A stretch of 15,229 nt of DNA from SLJN01 sp964505385 (GTDB lineage Bacteria > Bacteroidota > Rhodothermia > Balneolales > Natronogracilivirgulaceae): assembly GCA_964505385.1 (NCBI GenBank), contig CAZDIA010000056.1:1-15229 (forward strand), given 5' to 3'. A program made the translations under genes and the position numbers. Positions 1-7,419 of the stretch are shown in pieces. Positions within the stretch are counted from its first letter, which is position 1. Each line of letters opens with the position of its first letter. Below the pieces are notes generated by a model, which worked only from the letters and a program-made list of their open reading frames with translations, ran no database searches and was not told the origin of the DNA.

Positions 1-25
1 ACCCGCCCGGCTGCGCCATAAGCCG
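1..25 (-). other. Start of an unidentified gene cut by the window edge (tRNA or CDS)
   Basis: Just downstream of the outward promoter, the minus strand reads as the beginning of a gene too short to identify. One reading is a tRNA beginning at 25: a 7-base acceptor strand CGGCTTA, then T-G, a GCGC D-stem and AGCC-GG, which resembles proline tRNAs. The visible D-loop looks longer than usual, which weakens this. The other reading is a protein starting at the ATG at 19-17 (M-A-Q-P-G-G). Both fit the short distance from the promoter. The sequence ends before either can be tested. Confidence 0.3.
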
Positions 26-40
26 ATCCGAAAGAGATAC

Positions 41-71
41 CAAAGATAAGGGGTTGAGTGGCTGCTGTCAA
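41..71 (-). promoter_or_regulatory. Promoter directed leftward out of the window
   Basis: On the minus strand TTGACA (71-66) is followed after 17 bases by TATCTTTG (48-41). The second element matches exactly the TAnnTTTG -7 box described for Bacteroidota housekeeping promoters, and TTG lies 20 bases upstream of it, close to the usual spacing. The same bases also fit a TTGACA-N17-TATCTT sigma-70 arrangement. It lies beyond the operon terminator, so it should drive the next gene on the same strand. Inferred from sequence only. Confidence 0.75.
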
Positions 72-119
72 GTAAAATATCAGCTAACTTTTAAACTCTT
101 TTTCACCTTATCGATCACA

Positions 120-160
120 TTAAAAAAGCTCTTCAACTTAAAATTGAAGAGCTTTTTTAA
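120..160 (-). terminator. Intrinsic terminator of the ribosomal operon
   Basis: A perfect inverted repeat, 120-136 pairing with 144-160, gives a 17-bp stem with a 7-base loop. The inner stem is GCTCTTCAA/TTGAAGAGC and the outer part is an A-run facing a T-run. On the minus strand the RNA would be a hairpin ending in U-rich sequence, 19 bases after the rplQ stop codon. The A- and T-runs are symmetrical, so it could also stop transcription arriving on the plus strand. It separates the operon from the promoter at 41-71. Confidence 0.9.
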
Positions 161-179
161 CTCAAAACTTCAAATACTA

Positions 180-1028
180 TTACTTATCCTTGTCTTTATC
201 TTCTGTACTTTCTTCACCTGAAGATTTTTCATCTTCGGAGGTATTTTCTGATTCAGAAGATTCTTCGTCTTTATCTGACTTTGATTCTTTTTTGGGTTCA
301 ACTGAATCATCGTCCTCCGCCTTTTCTTCTTTTACCTCGGAGCTTGCAGCCTCACTTTCTTCTGCTTGATCTGATGCCTCTTTTTGGGATTCAGTATCTT
401 CTGATTTTTTGCTATCAGATTTAGCACTGCTTTTCTCTTCAGATATTTTATCATCCACCTCGGATGATTCAGCATCTACCGCAGCTTGATCATTTGTTTT
501 TTCAGAAGTTTTTTCTTCAGTATCCTGATCCTGCTTTTGCTGCTGTGCTGGTTTAGACTCCTCGGCTGCAGAAGCTGCTTCAGTTTTCTGCTTCTTTGCT
601 TTTGATCCGCCTCTTCTGCGTCCACCTCTACGTGTTTTCTTTTTCTTGGCACCTGTATCTGGCGGAACGTCATTGAAGTCTACAATTTCAATCAAAGCCA
701 TCTCGGCTCCGTCACCACTTCTCGGGCCGAGTTTTATTACTCTGGTATAACCACCGGGACGATCATCAACCATTGGGCCTACTTCATCGAACAGCCTTGT
801 GATAGCCTCTTTATCCCTTAAAAACCTGAAGACCTTCGCCCGGTTAAAATTGGTATCGTTTTTAGACCTCGTAATCAAAGGTTCCACGTACCTTCTCAAC
901 TCTTTAGCTTTTGCAAGCGTAGTAGTTATACGCTCATTTTTAATGAGTGCAGCTGACAACGCACTCATTGTGGCTTTTCTGTGAGATTGAGTACGTCCTA
1001 ATTTACGGCCTGATTTTAGGTGACGCAT
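180..1028 (-). CDS. rplQ: Large-subunit ribosomal protein L17 (bL17) with a long charged C-terminal tail
   Basis: L17 is a 50S protein near the peptide exit side of the subunit. The family core covers residues 1 to about 122, starting MRHLKSGRKLGR and containing the RRYVEPLITRSK segment. It normally ends after about 115-130 residues, but this protein has 282. Residues 128-148 form a Lys/Arg/Gly-rich basic stretch. Residues 150-282 are low-complexity and very acidic (about 49 Asp/Glu, 26 Ser and 20 Lys of 133), almost certainly disordered. Bacteroidota L17 proteins often carry shorter charged extensions, so the tail is probably real and not a fused gene. The reading frame is unbroken and the terminator follows the stop directly. 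It is the last gene of the operon, 24 bases after rpoA. Confidence 0.97.
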   Translation of the reverse strand: MRHLKSGRKLGRTQSHRKATMSALSAALIKNERITTTLAKAKELRRYVEPLITRSKNDTNFNRAKVFRFLRDKEAITRLFDEVGPMVDDRPGGYTRVIKLGPRSGDGAEMALIEIVDFNDVPPDTGAKKKKTRRGGRRRGGSKAKKQKTEAASAAEESKPAQQQKQDQDTEEKTSEKTNDQAAVDAESSEVDDKISEEKSSAKSDSKKSEDTESQKEASDQAEESEAASSEVKEEKAEDDDSVEPKKESKSDKDEESSESENTSEDEKSSGEESTEDKDKDK

Positions 1029-1052
1029 GATAATTTATCCGTTATATAATTT

Positions 1053-2036
1053 CTATTTTTCGTCGTCCAGATATTTGGACACATCCATACCGAAATGAAG
1101 ATTTTTTTCTTCAATTACTTCCACGAGCTCCGAAAGTGATTTTCTTCCAAAATTTCGGAATTTCAACAATTCGGACTCATCCTTAGAAACCAGCTCTGCA
1201 ATGGTATTAATGTTTGCTGATTTCAGGCAATTATAAGCTCTTACACTCAGGTTAAGATCTTCAATACTTGTTTTCAGCAAATTAGCAACGCGTTGCTTCT
1301 CTGCATCCACTTCTTCTTCTTCCTGAGTGAAAGGTTCATCTATCTTTTCGGTAATGAACTTTTCAATATGATCTTTAAGAATCTTCCCGGCGATGGTAAA
1401 TGCTTCCTTAGGATTCAGTGACCCGTCAGTTGTCACTTCCATCGTCAATTTCTCGTAATCGGTTCGTTGACCTACTCTAACATTATCAATATCAAATTTT
1501 ACGAGTTTGATAGGTGTAAAAACCGCATCAACCGGAATTAATTCGATATCACTATCATCATCTACCGGATGATCATCAGAGGTTACATATCCTTTGCCTC
1601 TTCCCATATGAAGTTCCATATCCAGTTCAGCTCCATCAGAAAGAGTAGCAATATGCTGATCGGTATTCAATACATCGTATTCGCCTGATGCCTCATCGAT
1701 ATCAGCTGCTGTAACTTCACCTTCACCTTTTTTTTGCAGTCGGATTAATCCACTGCTTTGCTCGACCTGCTTAAATCGGACTTCTTTTAGGTTCAGGATG
1801 ATATCATAGACATCTTCTTTGATACCCTCTATACTGGAATATTCATGCTTCACACCATTAATTTTAACTGATGTAATTGCAATGCCCGGCAGTGAAGACA
1901 GCAACACGCGCCGGAATGAATTTCCAATGGTTGCACCGTACCCACGTTCCAGCGGTTGAAGTACAAATTTACCGAAAGTATCTGTAGTTTCTTCTACTAC
2001 AAGGCTTTCGGGCATCTGTAGGTTAGAGATAGTCAT
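1053..2036 (-). CDS. rpoA: DNA-directed RNA polymerase alpha subunit
   Basis: RpoA dimerises to nucleate assembly of RNA polymerase and contacts promoter DNA and regulators. The N-terminal assembly domain (about 1-235) holds the NSFRRVLLSS segment (39-48), which includes the arginine equivalent to E. coli R45. An acidic, flexible linker follows (about 234-247). The C-terminal domain (about 255-320) keeps the DNA-binding determinants: R266 and N269 in SVRAYNC, and G297-R-K-S, matching E. coli R265, N268 and the G296/K298 region. At 327 residues it is full length (E. coli 329). A second Met at residue 8 is possible as a start, but the first ATG gives the usual N-terminus. It lies 38 bases after rpsD, the largest gap in the operon, and there is no Shine-Dalgarno sequence. 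Confidence 0.99.
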   Translation of the reverse strand: MTISNLQMPESLVVEETTDTFGKFVLQPLERGYGATIGNSFRRVLLSSLPGIAITSVKINGVKHEYSSIEGIKEDVYDIILNLKEVRFKQVEQSSGLIRLQKKGEGEVTAADIDEASGEYDVLNTDQHIATLSDGAELDMELHMGRGKGYVTSDDHPVDDDSDIELIPVDAVFTPIKLVKFDIDNVRVGQRTDYEKLTMEVTTDGSLNPKEAFTIAGKILKDHIEKFITEKIDEPFTQEEEEVDAEKQRVANLLKTSIEDLNLSVRAYNCLKSANINTIAELVSKDESELLKFRNFGRKSLSELVEVIEEKNLHFGMDVSKYLDDEK

Positions 2037-2074
2037 AATTATTAGCGTACTATAGTTTTATATAAATGGTGCGA

Positions 2075-2680
2075 TTACTTGGAGTACAACTCAACAATGT
2101 ACTGTACATTGATATTTTCAGGAATATCTTCCATCTCTGGATAGTTTAAAAACTTTCCGGTAAGGGATTTTTTGTCCACTTCTAACCACTTATACCTATT
2201 TCGTGGCGCGTTGGCAATGGAGTCATTGACAACTTCCAGGTTTTTAGATTTAGGCCGGATGGTTACGATATCTCCCGGACGCAATTCATAAGATGGAATA
2301 TCGGTCACTTCGTTGTTAACGATTATATGGCCGTGATTTACTAACTGCCTCGCCTGTCTTCTGGTACGTGCAAATCCCATGCGGAATACACTGTTATCCA
2401 AACGAGCTTCAAGTGATTTGAGCAGGTTTGCACCCGTCACACCCTCTTTTGAGTTAGCCCGCTTAAACATGTTTCTGAACTGTTTTTCAAGAACACCATA
2501 CGTGTATCTTGCTTTCTGCTTTTGCTCCAGCTGAATCGCATATTCCGATTTTTTCATTTGCCGGGAGCGGCCATGTTCACCCGGACCATAAGGCTTACGT
2601 TCAAGTGCCTTACTTGGCCCGAATATTGGCTCTTTAAATCTTCTTGCTTTCTTTTGTTTTGGACCCGTATACCTTGCCAT
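2075..2680 (-). CDS. rpsD: Small-subunit ribosomal protein S4 (uS4), cysteine-free form
   Basis: S4 binds the 5' domain of 16S rRNA, nucleates 30S assembly and helps form the mRNA entry site. The protein has 201 residues, the normal size. It starts MARYTGPKQKKARRF and has the GPGEHG turn (about 32-37). It has an S4-type RNA-binding domain at about 92-155, including RLDNSVFRMGFARTRRQARQ and the NGH-like turn NHGHIIVNN. There is no cysteine at all, so the zinc-binding N-terminal knuckle of many bacterial S4 proteins is missing. In E. coli S4 represses the alpha operon by binding its leader. No comparable leader is visible here, so that regulation is not supported. It lies between rpsK (18 bases) and rpoA. 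Confidence 0.99.
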   Translation of the reverse strand: MARYTGPKQKKARRFKEPIFGPSKALERKPYGPGEHGRSRQMKKSEYAIQLEQKQKARYTYGVLEKQFRNMFKRANSKEGVTGANLLKSLEARLDNSVFRMGFARTRRQARQLVNHGHIIVNNEVTDIPSYELRPGDIVTIRPKSKNLEVVNDSIANAPRNRYKWLEVDKKSLTGKFLNYPEMEDIPENINVQYIVELYSK

Positions 2681-2698
2681 TGTTCTGGTCTTATTTTT

Positions 2699-3109
2699 TT
2701 AAACTCTTCTACGTTTTGGAGGCCGGCATCCATTGTGTGGAATCGGCGTAGTATCTTTGATCATTTTGATTTCAATACCAGATGTTGCTATAGCTCGTAT
2801 AGCTGCTTCTCTGCCTGATCCGGGACCTTTTACATATACATCAACTTTTTTAAGCCCGGCATCATAAGCTGCCTGCGCAGCTGTAGTTGCACTCAACTGT
2901 GCAGCATATGGTGTATTTTTGCGTGATCCCTTAAACCCTTCTTTACCGGCTGAGGACCAGGAAATAACATTTCCGTCAGCATCGGTCATGGTTATAAGTA
3001 CATTATTAAATGATGCTTTTACATATGCCATACCGTTGGGATCGGTTAGCTGCTTTTTCTTCTTTTTCGAAGCTGCAGCGGCTTTGCCTTTAGCTTGTCT
3101 TTTTGCCAT
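2699..3109 (-). CDS. rpsK: Small-subunit ribosomal protein S11 (uS11)
   Basis: S11 sits on the 30S platform, near the mRNA exit and the 3' end of 16S rRNA. This 136-residue protein has the lysine-rich N-terminal extension (KKKKK at about 15-19). The core includes NNVLITMTDADGNVISWSSAG and the KGPGSGREAAIRA motif. The C-terminus is TPIPHNGCRPPKRRRV. The Asn-Gly pair at 126-127 corresponds to E. coli N119, which is known to convert to isoaspartate. It starts with ATG 19 bases after rpsM and has no Shine-Dalgarno sequence. In Bacteroidota the platform proteins around S11, S18 and S21 have been linked to masking of the anti-Shine-Dalgarno, which agrees with the start sites in this window. Confidence 0.99.
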   Translation of the reverse strand: MAKRQAKGKAAAASKKKKKQLTDPNGMAYVKASFNNVLITMTDADGNVISWSSAGKEGFKGSRKNTPYAAQLSATTAAQAAYDAGLKKVDVYVKGPGSGREAAIRAIATSGIEIKMIKDTTPIPHNGCRPPKRRRV

Positions 3110-3128
3110 TGCCTATATCAGTTGATAG

Positions 3129-3512
3129 TTATTTTTTTGATGGTGCTTTCTTTTTACCGGCCACCGCTCGTCGTTTACCCTTGCGGGTACGGGCATTCGT
3201 TTTAGTTCTCTGCCCTCTTAATGGCAGCCCTTTACGATGCCGCAGCCCTCGGTAGCAACCGATATCCATCAGCCGCTTAATGTTTGCATTGGTCTCGGAT
3301 CGAAGTGATCCTTCAACACGGTATTCGTTCTCAAGAAGCTTTCGGATTTCTCTGACCTGATCCTCACTCCACTCTTCAACTTTTACATCATAACTGATGT
3401 CCAGTTTATTAAGAACTTCACGTGATAGGGTATGCCCTATACCGTAGATATAGGTCAATCCGATTTCACCTCTTTTATTTTTTGGTAAATCTACTCCAGC
3501 TATTCGAGCCAT
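3129..3512 (-). CDS. rpsM: Small-subunit ribosomal protein S13 (uS13)
   Basis: S13 lies in the 30S head and contacts the P-site tRNA and the bridge to the large subunit. The 127-residue protein starts MARIAGVDLPKNKRGEIGLT and has the YIYGIG turn. It contains the helical H2TH-like segment (about 50-95). The nearly universal basic stretch CYRGLRHRKGLPLRGQRTK follows at about 87-105. The tail is Lys/Arg-rich and would reach toward the tRNA. It starts one base after the rpmJ stop, so its translation is probably coupled to rpmJ. It is the first gene of the classical alpha operon. Confidence 0.99.
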   Translation of the reverse strand: MARIAGVDLPKNKRGEIGLTYIYGIGHTLSREVLNKLDISYDVKVEEWSEDQVREIRKLLENEYRVEGSLRSETNANIKRLMDIGCYRGLRHRKGLPLRGQRTKTNARTRKGKRRAVAGKKKAPSKK

Positions 3513-3513
3513 A

Positions 3514-3630
3514 TTATCCCTGACGTTGCTTGTTACGAGGGTTCTTCTTGTTAATTACGTACACTTTTCCGTGACGACGTACAATCTTGTCATCGGAAGT
3601 TCGCTTGCGTACTGATGCTCTGGTTTTCAT
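3514..3630 (-). CDS. rpmJ: Large-subunit ribosomal protein L36 (bL36), zinc-free form
   Basis: This 38-codon gene, found by translating the gap between infA and rpsM, encodes the smallest 50S protein. It begins MKTRASVRKRTSDDKIVRR and ends NKKNPRNKQRQG. That matches the L36 family closely in length and sequence. The family's four zinc ligands (three Cys and a His in the zinc form) are replaced: there is no cysteine, so this is the C-minus paralogue type usual in Bacteroidota. It starts with ATG 12 bases after infA and stops one base before rpsM. A second, zinc-binding rpmJ copy elsewhere in the genome cannot be excluded. Confidence 0.97.
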   Translation of the reverse strand: MKTRASVRKRTSDDKIVRRHGKVYVINKKNPRNKQRQG

Positions 3631-3642
3631 AACTAATCTGAA

Positions 3643-3861
3643 TTACTTATAACGATATGTGATTCTTCCTTTGCTTAAATCGTAAGGAGATAACTCAACG
3701 GTTACTTTATCACCAGGTAAAATTTTAATGTAATACATACGCATTTTACCGGAAACATGAGCCAGAATTTCATGCCCGTTGTCCAGTTCAACTTTGAACT
3801 GTGCATTGGGTAATGCTTCTAATATGGTTCCATCTTGTTTGATGGGTTCTTGTTTGGCCAT
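3643..3861 (-). CDS. infA: Translation initiation factor IF-1
   Basis: IF-1 binds the 30S A site during initiation and assists IF-2 and IF-3. The 72-residue protein is exactly the usual size, a single OB-fold (S1-like domain). Recognisable pieces are GTILEALPNAQFKVELDNGH, HVSGKMR and the end DLSKGRITYRYK. The gene lies one base after the map stop and 12 bases before rpmJ. This map-infA-rpmJ-rpsM order is common in bacteria. The close spacing suggests translational coupling to map. No Shine-Dalgarno sequence is present. Confidence 0.99.
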   Translation of the reverse strand: MAKQEPIKQDGTILEALPNAQFKVELDNGHEILAHVSGKMRMYYIKILPGDKVTVELSPYDLSKGRITYRYK

Positions 3862-3862
3862 T

Positions 3863-4669
3863 TTAAGCAGTCACCTTGTCAATTGTAATTTGGGTTATCT
3901 CCTCAATATACTCAAAAGTACTTAGAATTTCAGCTTCTCCTTCACGCACAACGACATCGTGCTCATAGTGTGCCGCCGGTGAACCGTCTGCTGTTACTAC
4001 TGTCCAACCGTCATCAAGTGTATCCACCTGATAATATCCATAAGAAATCATTGGCTCGATGGCCAAAGTCATTCCGCTTCGCAACCGTTCACCACGGCCT
4101 TTTCTTCCGTAATTAGGCACTGATGGACTTTCATGGAGAGATCTCCCCAATCCATGACCAACTAAATCCCTAACTACGCCATATCCTTTGTTTTCGCACC
4201 GGCTTTGCACGGCATTTGAAATATCACCAATTTTATTCCCATGGACAGCTTGATCTATTCCATCATATAAAGACTGCATACTAGTACGAAGAAGATCCAT
4301 GTATTCTTCTGTGCAATCTTCAACTACATACGTGTATGCGACGTCTCCATGGTATCCATTTTTATATATGCCGCAATCGATGGATACCAAGTCACCGGGT
4401 TGTAATTGATATGATCCCGGAAAGCCGTGAACTACTTGCTCATTTACAGAGATACACAACGTGTGCGGAAATGGATTGTTTTTAGGACCGTACCCTTTGA
4501 AGGATGCGGTCGCATTATTTTTTTCAATGAACTCTTCAGCGACACTATCCAACTTAGCAGTGGTAACCCCGGGCTTAATATGTTTAGCCACTTCAGCGTG
4601 TGCCCGGCATACCAGCTGCGCGCTTTCGCGCATAAGTTTTATTTCTTGTTCGCTTTTGAGGTAAATCAT
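3863..4669 (-). CDS. map: Methionine aminopeptidase, type I
   Basis: This metalloenzyme removes the initiator methionine from new proteins at the ribosome. The 268 residues form a single pita-bread domain. The five metal ligands align with the E. coli enzyme: D98 (SIDCG), D109 (HGDVAYT), H172 (VGHGLG), E205 (AIEPM) and E236 (HYEHDV). The substrate-contacting histidines H81 (VVHGFP) and H179 (LHESP) are also present. It should therefore be active. There is no N-terminal zinc-finger extension and no type II insert, so it is the plain type Ia form. It lies between secY (15 bases) and infA (1 base), the usual place in the spc region. Confidence 0.98.
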   Translation of the reverse strand: MIYLKSEQEIKLMRESAQLVCRAHAEVAKHIKPGVTTAKLDSVAEEFIEKNNATASFKGYGPKNNPFPHTLCISVNEQVVHGFPGSYQLQPGDLVSIDCGIYKNGYHGDVAYTYVVEDCTEEYMDLLRTSMQSLYDGIDQAVHGNKIGDISNAVQSRCENKGYGVVRDLVGHGLGRSLHESPSVPNYGRKGRGERLRSGMTLAIEPMISYGYYQVDTLDDGWTVVTADGSPAAHYEHDVVVREGEAEILSTFEYIEEITQITIDKVTA

Positions 4670-4684
4670 GAATTCAGACTGTTG

Positions 4685-5989
4685 TTAACGTCGACGGCCC
4701 CGAATTCGGCCGGACTTCATGAAACCGTCGTAATGCCTCATCAACAAATGACTTTCAATTTGTTGAAGTGTATCAAGACCTACCCCTACTATAATCAACA
4801 AACTTGTTCCTCCATAAAACATGGCAAAACCGGGCGTAACGCCAAGGTTGGCTGCAAATGCCGGCATTATCGCCACGAATGAGAGGAATATGGACCCGGG
4901 AAGTGTAATCCGGGCCAGGATATTATCGATAAATTCCACGGTTTGTTTACCCGGCCTTACCCCGGGGATAAATCCACCCTGCCGTTTCATCGTATCGGCC
5001 ATTTCGCGTGGATTGATCACAATAGCAGTGTAGAAAAACGTGAAGAACATACAGATGATAAAAAATACGATAGAGTATGCTACACCTGTAAAATCATTTG
5101 CCCAGGCGGTGAGTAACTGTACGGTGTCACTACCAGGGAAAAACGTTCCCACTGTACTTGGGATAAACATGATGGACTGTGCGAAAATAATCGGCATTAC
5201 CCCGGCGGAGTTAACCCGAAGCGGCAAGTATTGAGTGGTTCCGCCGTAAACTTTGCGACCGACCACGCGCTTTGCATATTGAACGGGAATTCTGCGCTGG
5301 CCCTGGGTAAGCAGTACAACCGCGCCCACAACAAGAAACAAGACACCAACTTCAAAGAGTACAATGATGGCATTGTTGGTTGTGTTCCATTCGTTGATGA
5401 AACTTGTGGGCAATGCGGCGATGATACCTATCATAATGAGCAATGATATACCATTACCAATACCCCGCTCAGTAATCCGTTCACCAAGCCACATTACGAA
5501 AACGGTACCGGCTGTAAGCACAATGATACCCTGAATTATAAATGCTGTGTGATTAATCACAACGGCTTCAGGTGAGGTCGAAAGGAAATTGATTGAAAAT
5601 CCGATTGACTGGATCATTGTAATAAACACCGTACCATACCGCGTAAGCTGATTAATTTTGCGTCGCCCCTCTTCGCCTTCTCGCTGCAGTTTTTGGAAGT
5701 ACGGGACAACCGCGCCCATCAACTGAATGATAATAGCGGCAGTAATGTAAGGCATGATACCCAGAGCAAAAACCCCCGCCCGTGCAAATGCACCACCGGT
5801 AAACATGTCGAATAATCCGAGAAGGTCGGTGGCAGGGCCTGTGGTTTCAGCCAGTTGAGAAGCATCTACACCCGGCATTGTAATAAATGTACCGATACGG
5901 TAGATCAGCAGAATTCCGATTGTGAACAGAATTCTTGTTCTGAGCTCCTCAATTTTAAAAATGTTTTGAAAATTTTCGATCAGACTCAT
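4685..5989 (-). CDS. secY: Protein translocase channel subunit SecY
   Basis: SecY is the pore of the SecYEG channel that exports and inserts proteins across the inner membrane. The 434 residues match the family size, and ten membrane segments can be picked out. They lie near 19-37, 73-95, 117-137, 147-168, 180-200, 206-228, 262-283, 305-325, 364-382 and 390-408. The plug region lies at about 58-72 (DMFTGGAFARAG). The cytoplasmic QREGEEGRRKINQLTRYGT loop (102-120) and the basic C-terminal tail, which reach the ribosome and SecA, are intact. It follows rplO after 29 bases, as in most bacteria, so channel and ribosome supply are linked. Confidence 0.99.
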   Translation of the reverse strand: MSLIENFQNIFKIEELRTRILFTIGILLIYRIGTFITMPGVDASQLAETTGPATDLLGLFDMFTGGAFARAGVFALGIMPYITAAIIIQLMGAVVPYFQKLQREGEEGRRKINQLTRYGTVFITMIQSIGFSINFLSTSPEAVVINHTAFIIQGIIVLTAGTVFVMWLGERITERGIGNGISLLIMIGIIAALPTSFINEWNTTNNAIIVLFEVGVLFLVVGAVVLLTQGQRRIPVQYAKRVVGRKVYGGTTQYLPLRVNSAGVMPIIFAQSIMFIPSTVGTFFPGSDTVQLLTAWANDFTGVAYSIVFFIICMFFTFFYTAIVINPREMADTMKRQGGFIPGVRPGKQTVEFIDNILARITLPGSIFLSFVAIMPAFAANLGVTPGFAMFYGGTSLLIIVGVGLDTLQQIESHLLMRHYDGFMKSGRIRGRRR

Positions 5990-6018
5990 CGATTCAGCGT
6001 AATTAGCCGGGTTTGGGA

Positions 6019-6468
6019 TTAACTAATGGTTACCGAACCACCAGCTTTTTCAATTTTCTCTTTAGCAGATTTACTTACGGCATCGGCTTCGATAGAAACT
6101 TTCTGAGTAAGTTCACCTACACCCAAAAGTTTCACTTTACCCTTTTTATGCAACAGCCCTGCCTTTATTAAATCTTCTTTTGTGATAGTATCACTTAGCT
6201 TCTTTCGCTGAATAAAATCTTCAATCACTTCGAGATTGATTGGAGTATATTCAGTCCGGAAACGGTTCTTGAACCCGAATTTCGGAATTCTGCGCTGAAG
6301 TGGCATTTGCCCACCTTCGAAACCGCGGTTCATATTGAACCCGCTTCGGGAACGCTGCCCGTTATGTCCTCTGCCGGACTGTTCGCCAATTCCGGATCCC
6401 TGACCTCTTCCAGCACGCTTGCGTGTTTTTTGGTTGGGTTTTGGTGCTTTTAAATTTTCAAGCTTCAT
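6019..6468 (-). CDS. rplO: Large-subunit ribosomal protein L15 (uL15)
   Basis: L15 is a late-assembling 50S protein that threads its extended N-terminus into 23S rRNA. The protein has 149 residues, close to the family norm. It starts MKLENLKAPKPNQKTRKRAG. The Gly/Arg-rich extended region follows (GRGQGSGIGEQSGRGHNGQR), then the RGFEGGQMPLQRRIPKFGF motif, and a globular C-terminal domain from about residue 75. It follows rpsE after 29 bases. In many bacteria rpmD (L30) sits between those two genes, but here the gap is far too short to hold it. The ATG start gives the standard N-terminus. Confidence 0.99.
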   Translation of the reverse strand: MKLENLKAPKPNQKTRKRAGRGQGSGIGEQSGRGHNGQRSRSGFNMNRGFEGGQMPLQRRIPKFGFKNRFRTEYTPINLEVIEDFIQRKKLSDTITKEDLIKAGLLHKKGKVKLLGVGELTQKVSIEADAVSKSAKEKIEKAGGSVTIS

Positions 6469-6497
6469 TTAGCCTATTGGTTTAAAACTTATTCGGA

Positions 6498-7025
6498 TTA
6501 CCCTTCAAATACCTTGCCTAACGAGACCCCTCTTCGTTGTGCTACATCGGCAGGGTCTTCTAATTTCTTCAATGCATCAATTGTCGCCTTTACCATATTA
6601 TGCGGATTCTGTGAACCCAGCGATTTGGTAAGAATGTTCTGGATTCCGGCATATTCAAGTACCGCCTTTACGGGCCCACCGGCAATAACTCCAGTACCTT
6701 CTGATGCCGGCCTGAGAAAAACTTTTCCTGCTCCGCACTTACCTACGATCGGATGTGGAATACTTCCATCTTTTCGCATCGGCACACGGATTAAATTCTT
6801 TTTGGCATCATCGATACCTTTTTGAATGGCATCGGATACTTCATTAGCTTTTCCAAGACCATTGCCAACCACACCTTCGCGATTGCCTACAACTACAATT
6901 GAATTAAAACTGAAACGGCGGCCACCTTTTACAACTTTGGCCACCCTGTTAATATGAACCAGTCGTTCTTCAAGATTGAGTTCACTGGCTCTGATTTGTT
7001 GATGTCTTCTTTTAACTTTAGGCAT
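6498..7025 (-). CDS. rpsE: Small-subunit ribosomal protein S5 (uS5)
   Basis: S5 helps form the mRNA entry tunnel and affects decoding accuracy. The 175-residue protein has the double-stranded-RNA-binding-like N-terminal domain. That domain includes RVAKVVKGGRRFSF (about 27-40), the loop where spectinomycin-resistance changes occur in other bacteria; it looks wild type. The C-terminal domain carries VGKCGAGKVFLRPASEGTG and AGGPVKAVLEYAGIQNI. It starts with ATG 11 bases after rplR and has no Shine-Dalgarno sequence. Length and motifs are ordinary. The following gene is rplO, not rpmD. Confidence 0.99.
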   Translation of the reverse strand: MPKVKRRHQQIRASELNLEERLVHINRVAKVVKGGRRFSFNSIVVVGNREGVVGNGLGKANEVSDAIQKGIDDAKKNLIRVPMRKDGSIPHPIVGKCGAGKVFLRPASEGTGVIAGGPVKAVLEYAGIQNILTKSLGSQNPHNMVKATIDALKKLEDPADVAQRRGVSLGKVFEG

Positions 7026-7036
7026 ATATCCGATTA

Positions 7037-7405
7037 TTAGAACTTAAGTCCGTTTTCTCTTGCACCCTCAGCAAGGGCCTTAACTTTTCCATGGTACTTA
7101 TACCCGCTTCGGTCAAAGCTTACGCGCTCGATTCCGGCCTCCTTGGCTTGTTCACCAAGCTTTCTGCCAACTATACGGGCTTTATCCGCCATCGGCTGCC
7201 CTTTAAGCTGATCAGCAATATCGCTGGTTAAGGTAGAAGCACTTGTGATCGTATGCCCCTGATCATCATTAATGATCTGAGCATATATGTGCTTACTGCT
7301 CTTAAACACATTGAGCCGCGGGCGCTCGTCCGTACCATGTACTTTGGAACGAACTCTGCGATGTATTTTGGCTCTTCGAAGTTTCTTGGGATTTTTGGTA
7401 GTCAT
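7037..7405 (-). CDS. rplR: Large-subunit ribosomal protein L18 (uL18)
   Basis: L18 binds 5S rRNA with L5 and helps place it on the central protuberance of the 50S subunit. The protein has 122 residues. A basic N-terminal arm (KKLRRAKIHRRVRSK) precedes the conserved RPRLNVFKSSKHIYAQIIND segment (about 28-47). The C-terminal part has FDRSGYKYHGKVKALAEGAR, the family signature. The start ATG lies 14 bases after rplF, and its stop is 11 bases before rpsE. Nothing unusual is seen in length or sequence. Confidence 0.99.
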   Translation of the reverse strand: MTTKNPKKLRRAKIHRRVRSKVHGTDERPRLNVFKSSKHIYAQIINDDQGHTITSASTLTSDIADQLKGQPMADKARIVGRKLGEQAKEAGIERVSFDRSGYKYHGKVKALAEGARENGLKF

Positions 7406-7419
7406 TTTACAAAATTTTC

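Noticed and set aside
2..21. End of a plus-strand gene entering from the left edge
   Set aside because: The three plus frames show no recognisable protein, while the minus strand has a clear promoter reading through the same bases.
476..673. Second minus-strand open frame of 65 codons inside rplQ
   Set aside because: It is an out-of-frame reading of the repetitive L17 tail without its own start context.
1964..1971. TAAATTTG on the minus strand within rpoA, matching the TAnnTTTG promoter box
   Set aside because: It lies inside rpoA coding sequence with no TTG element at the right distance, and such 8-mers are expected by chance in AT-rich DNA.
4427..4882. Plus-strand open frame of 151 codons across map and secY
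   Set aside because: It lies antisense to two well-supported genes, matches no family I know, and looks like a chance frame.
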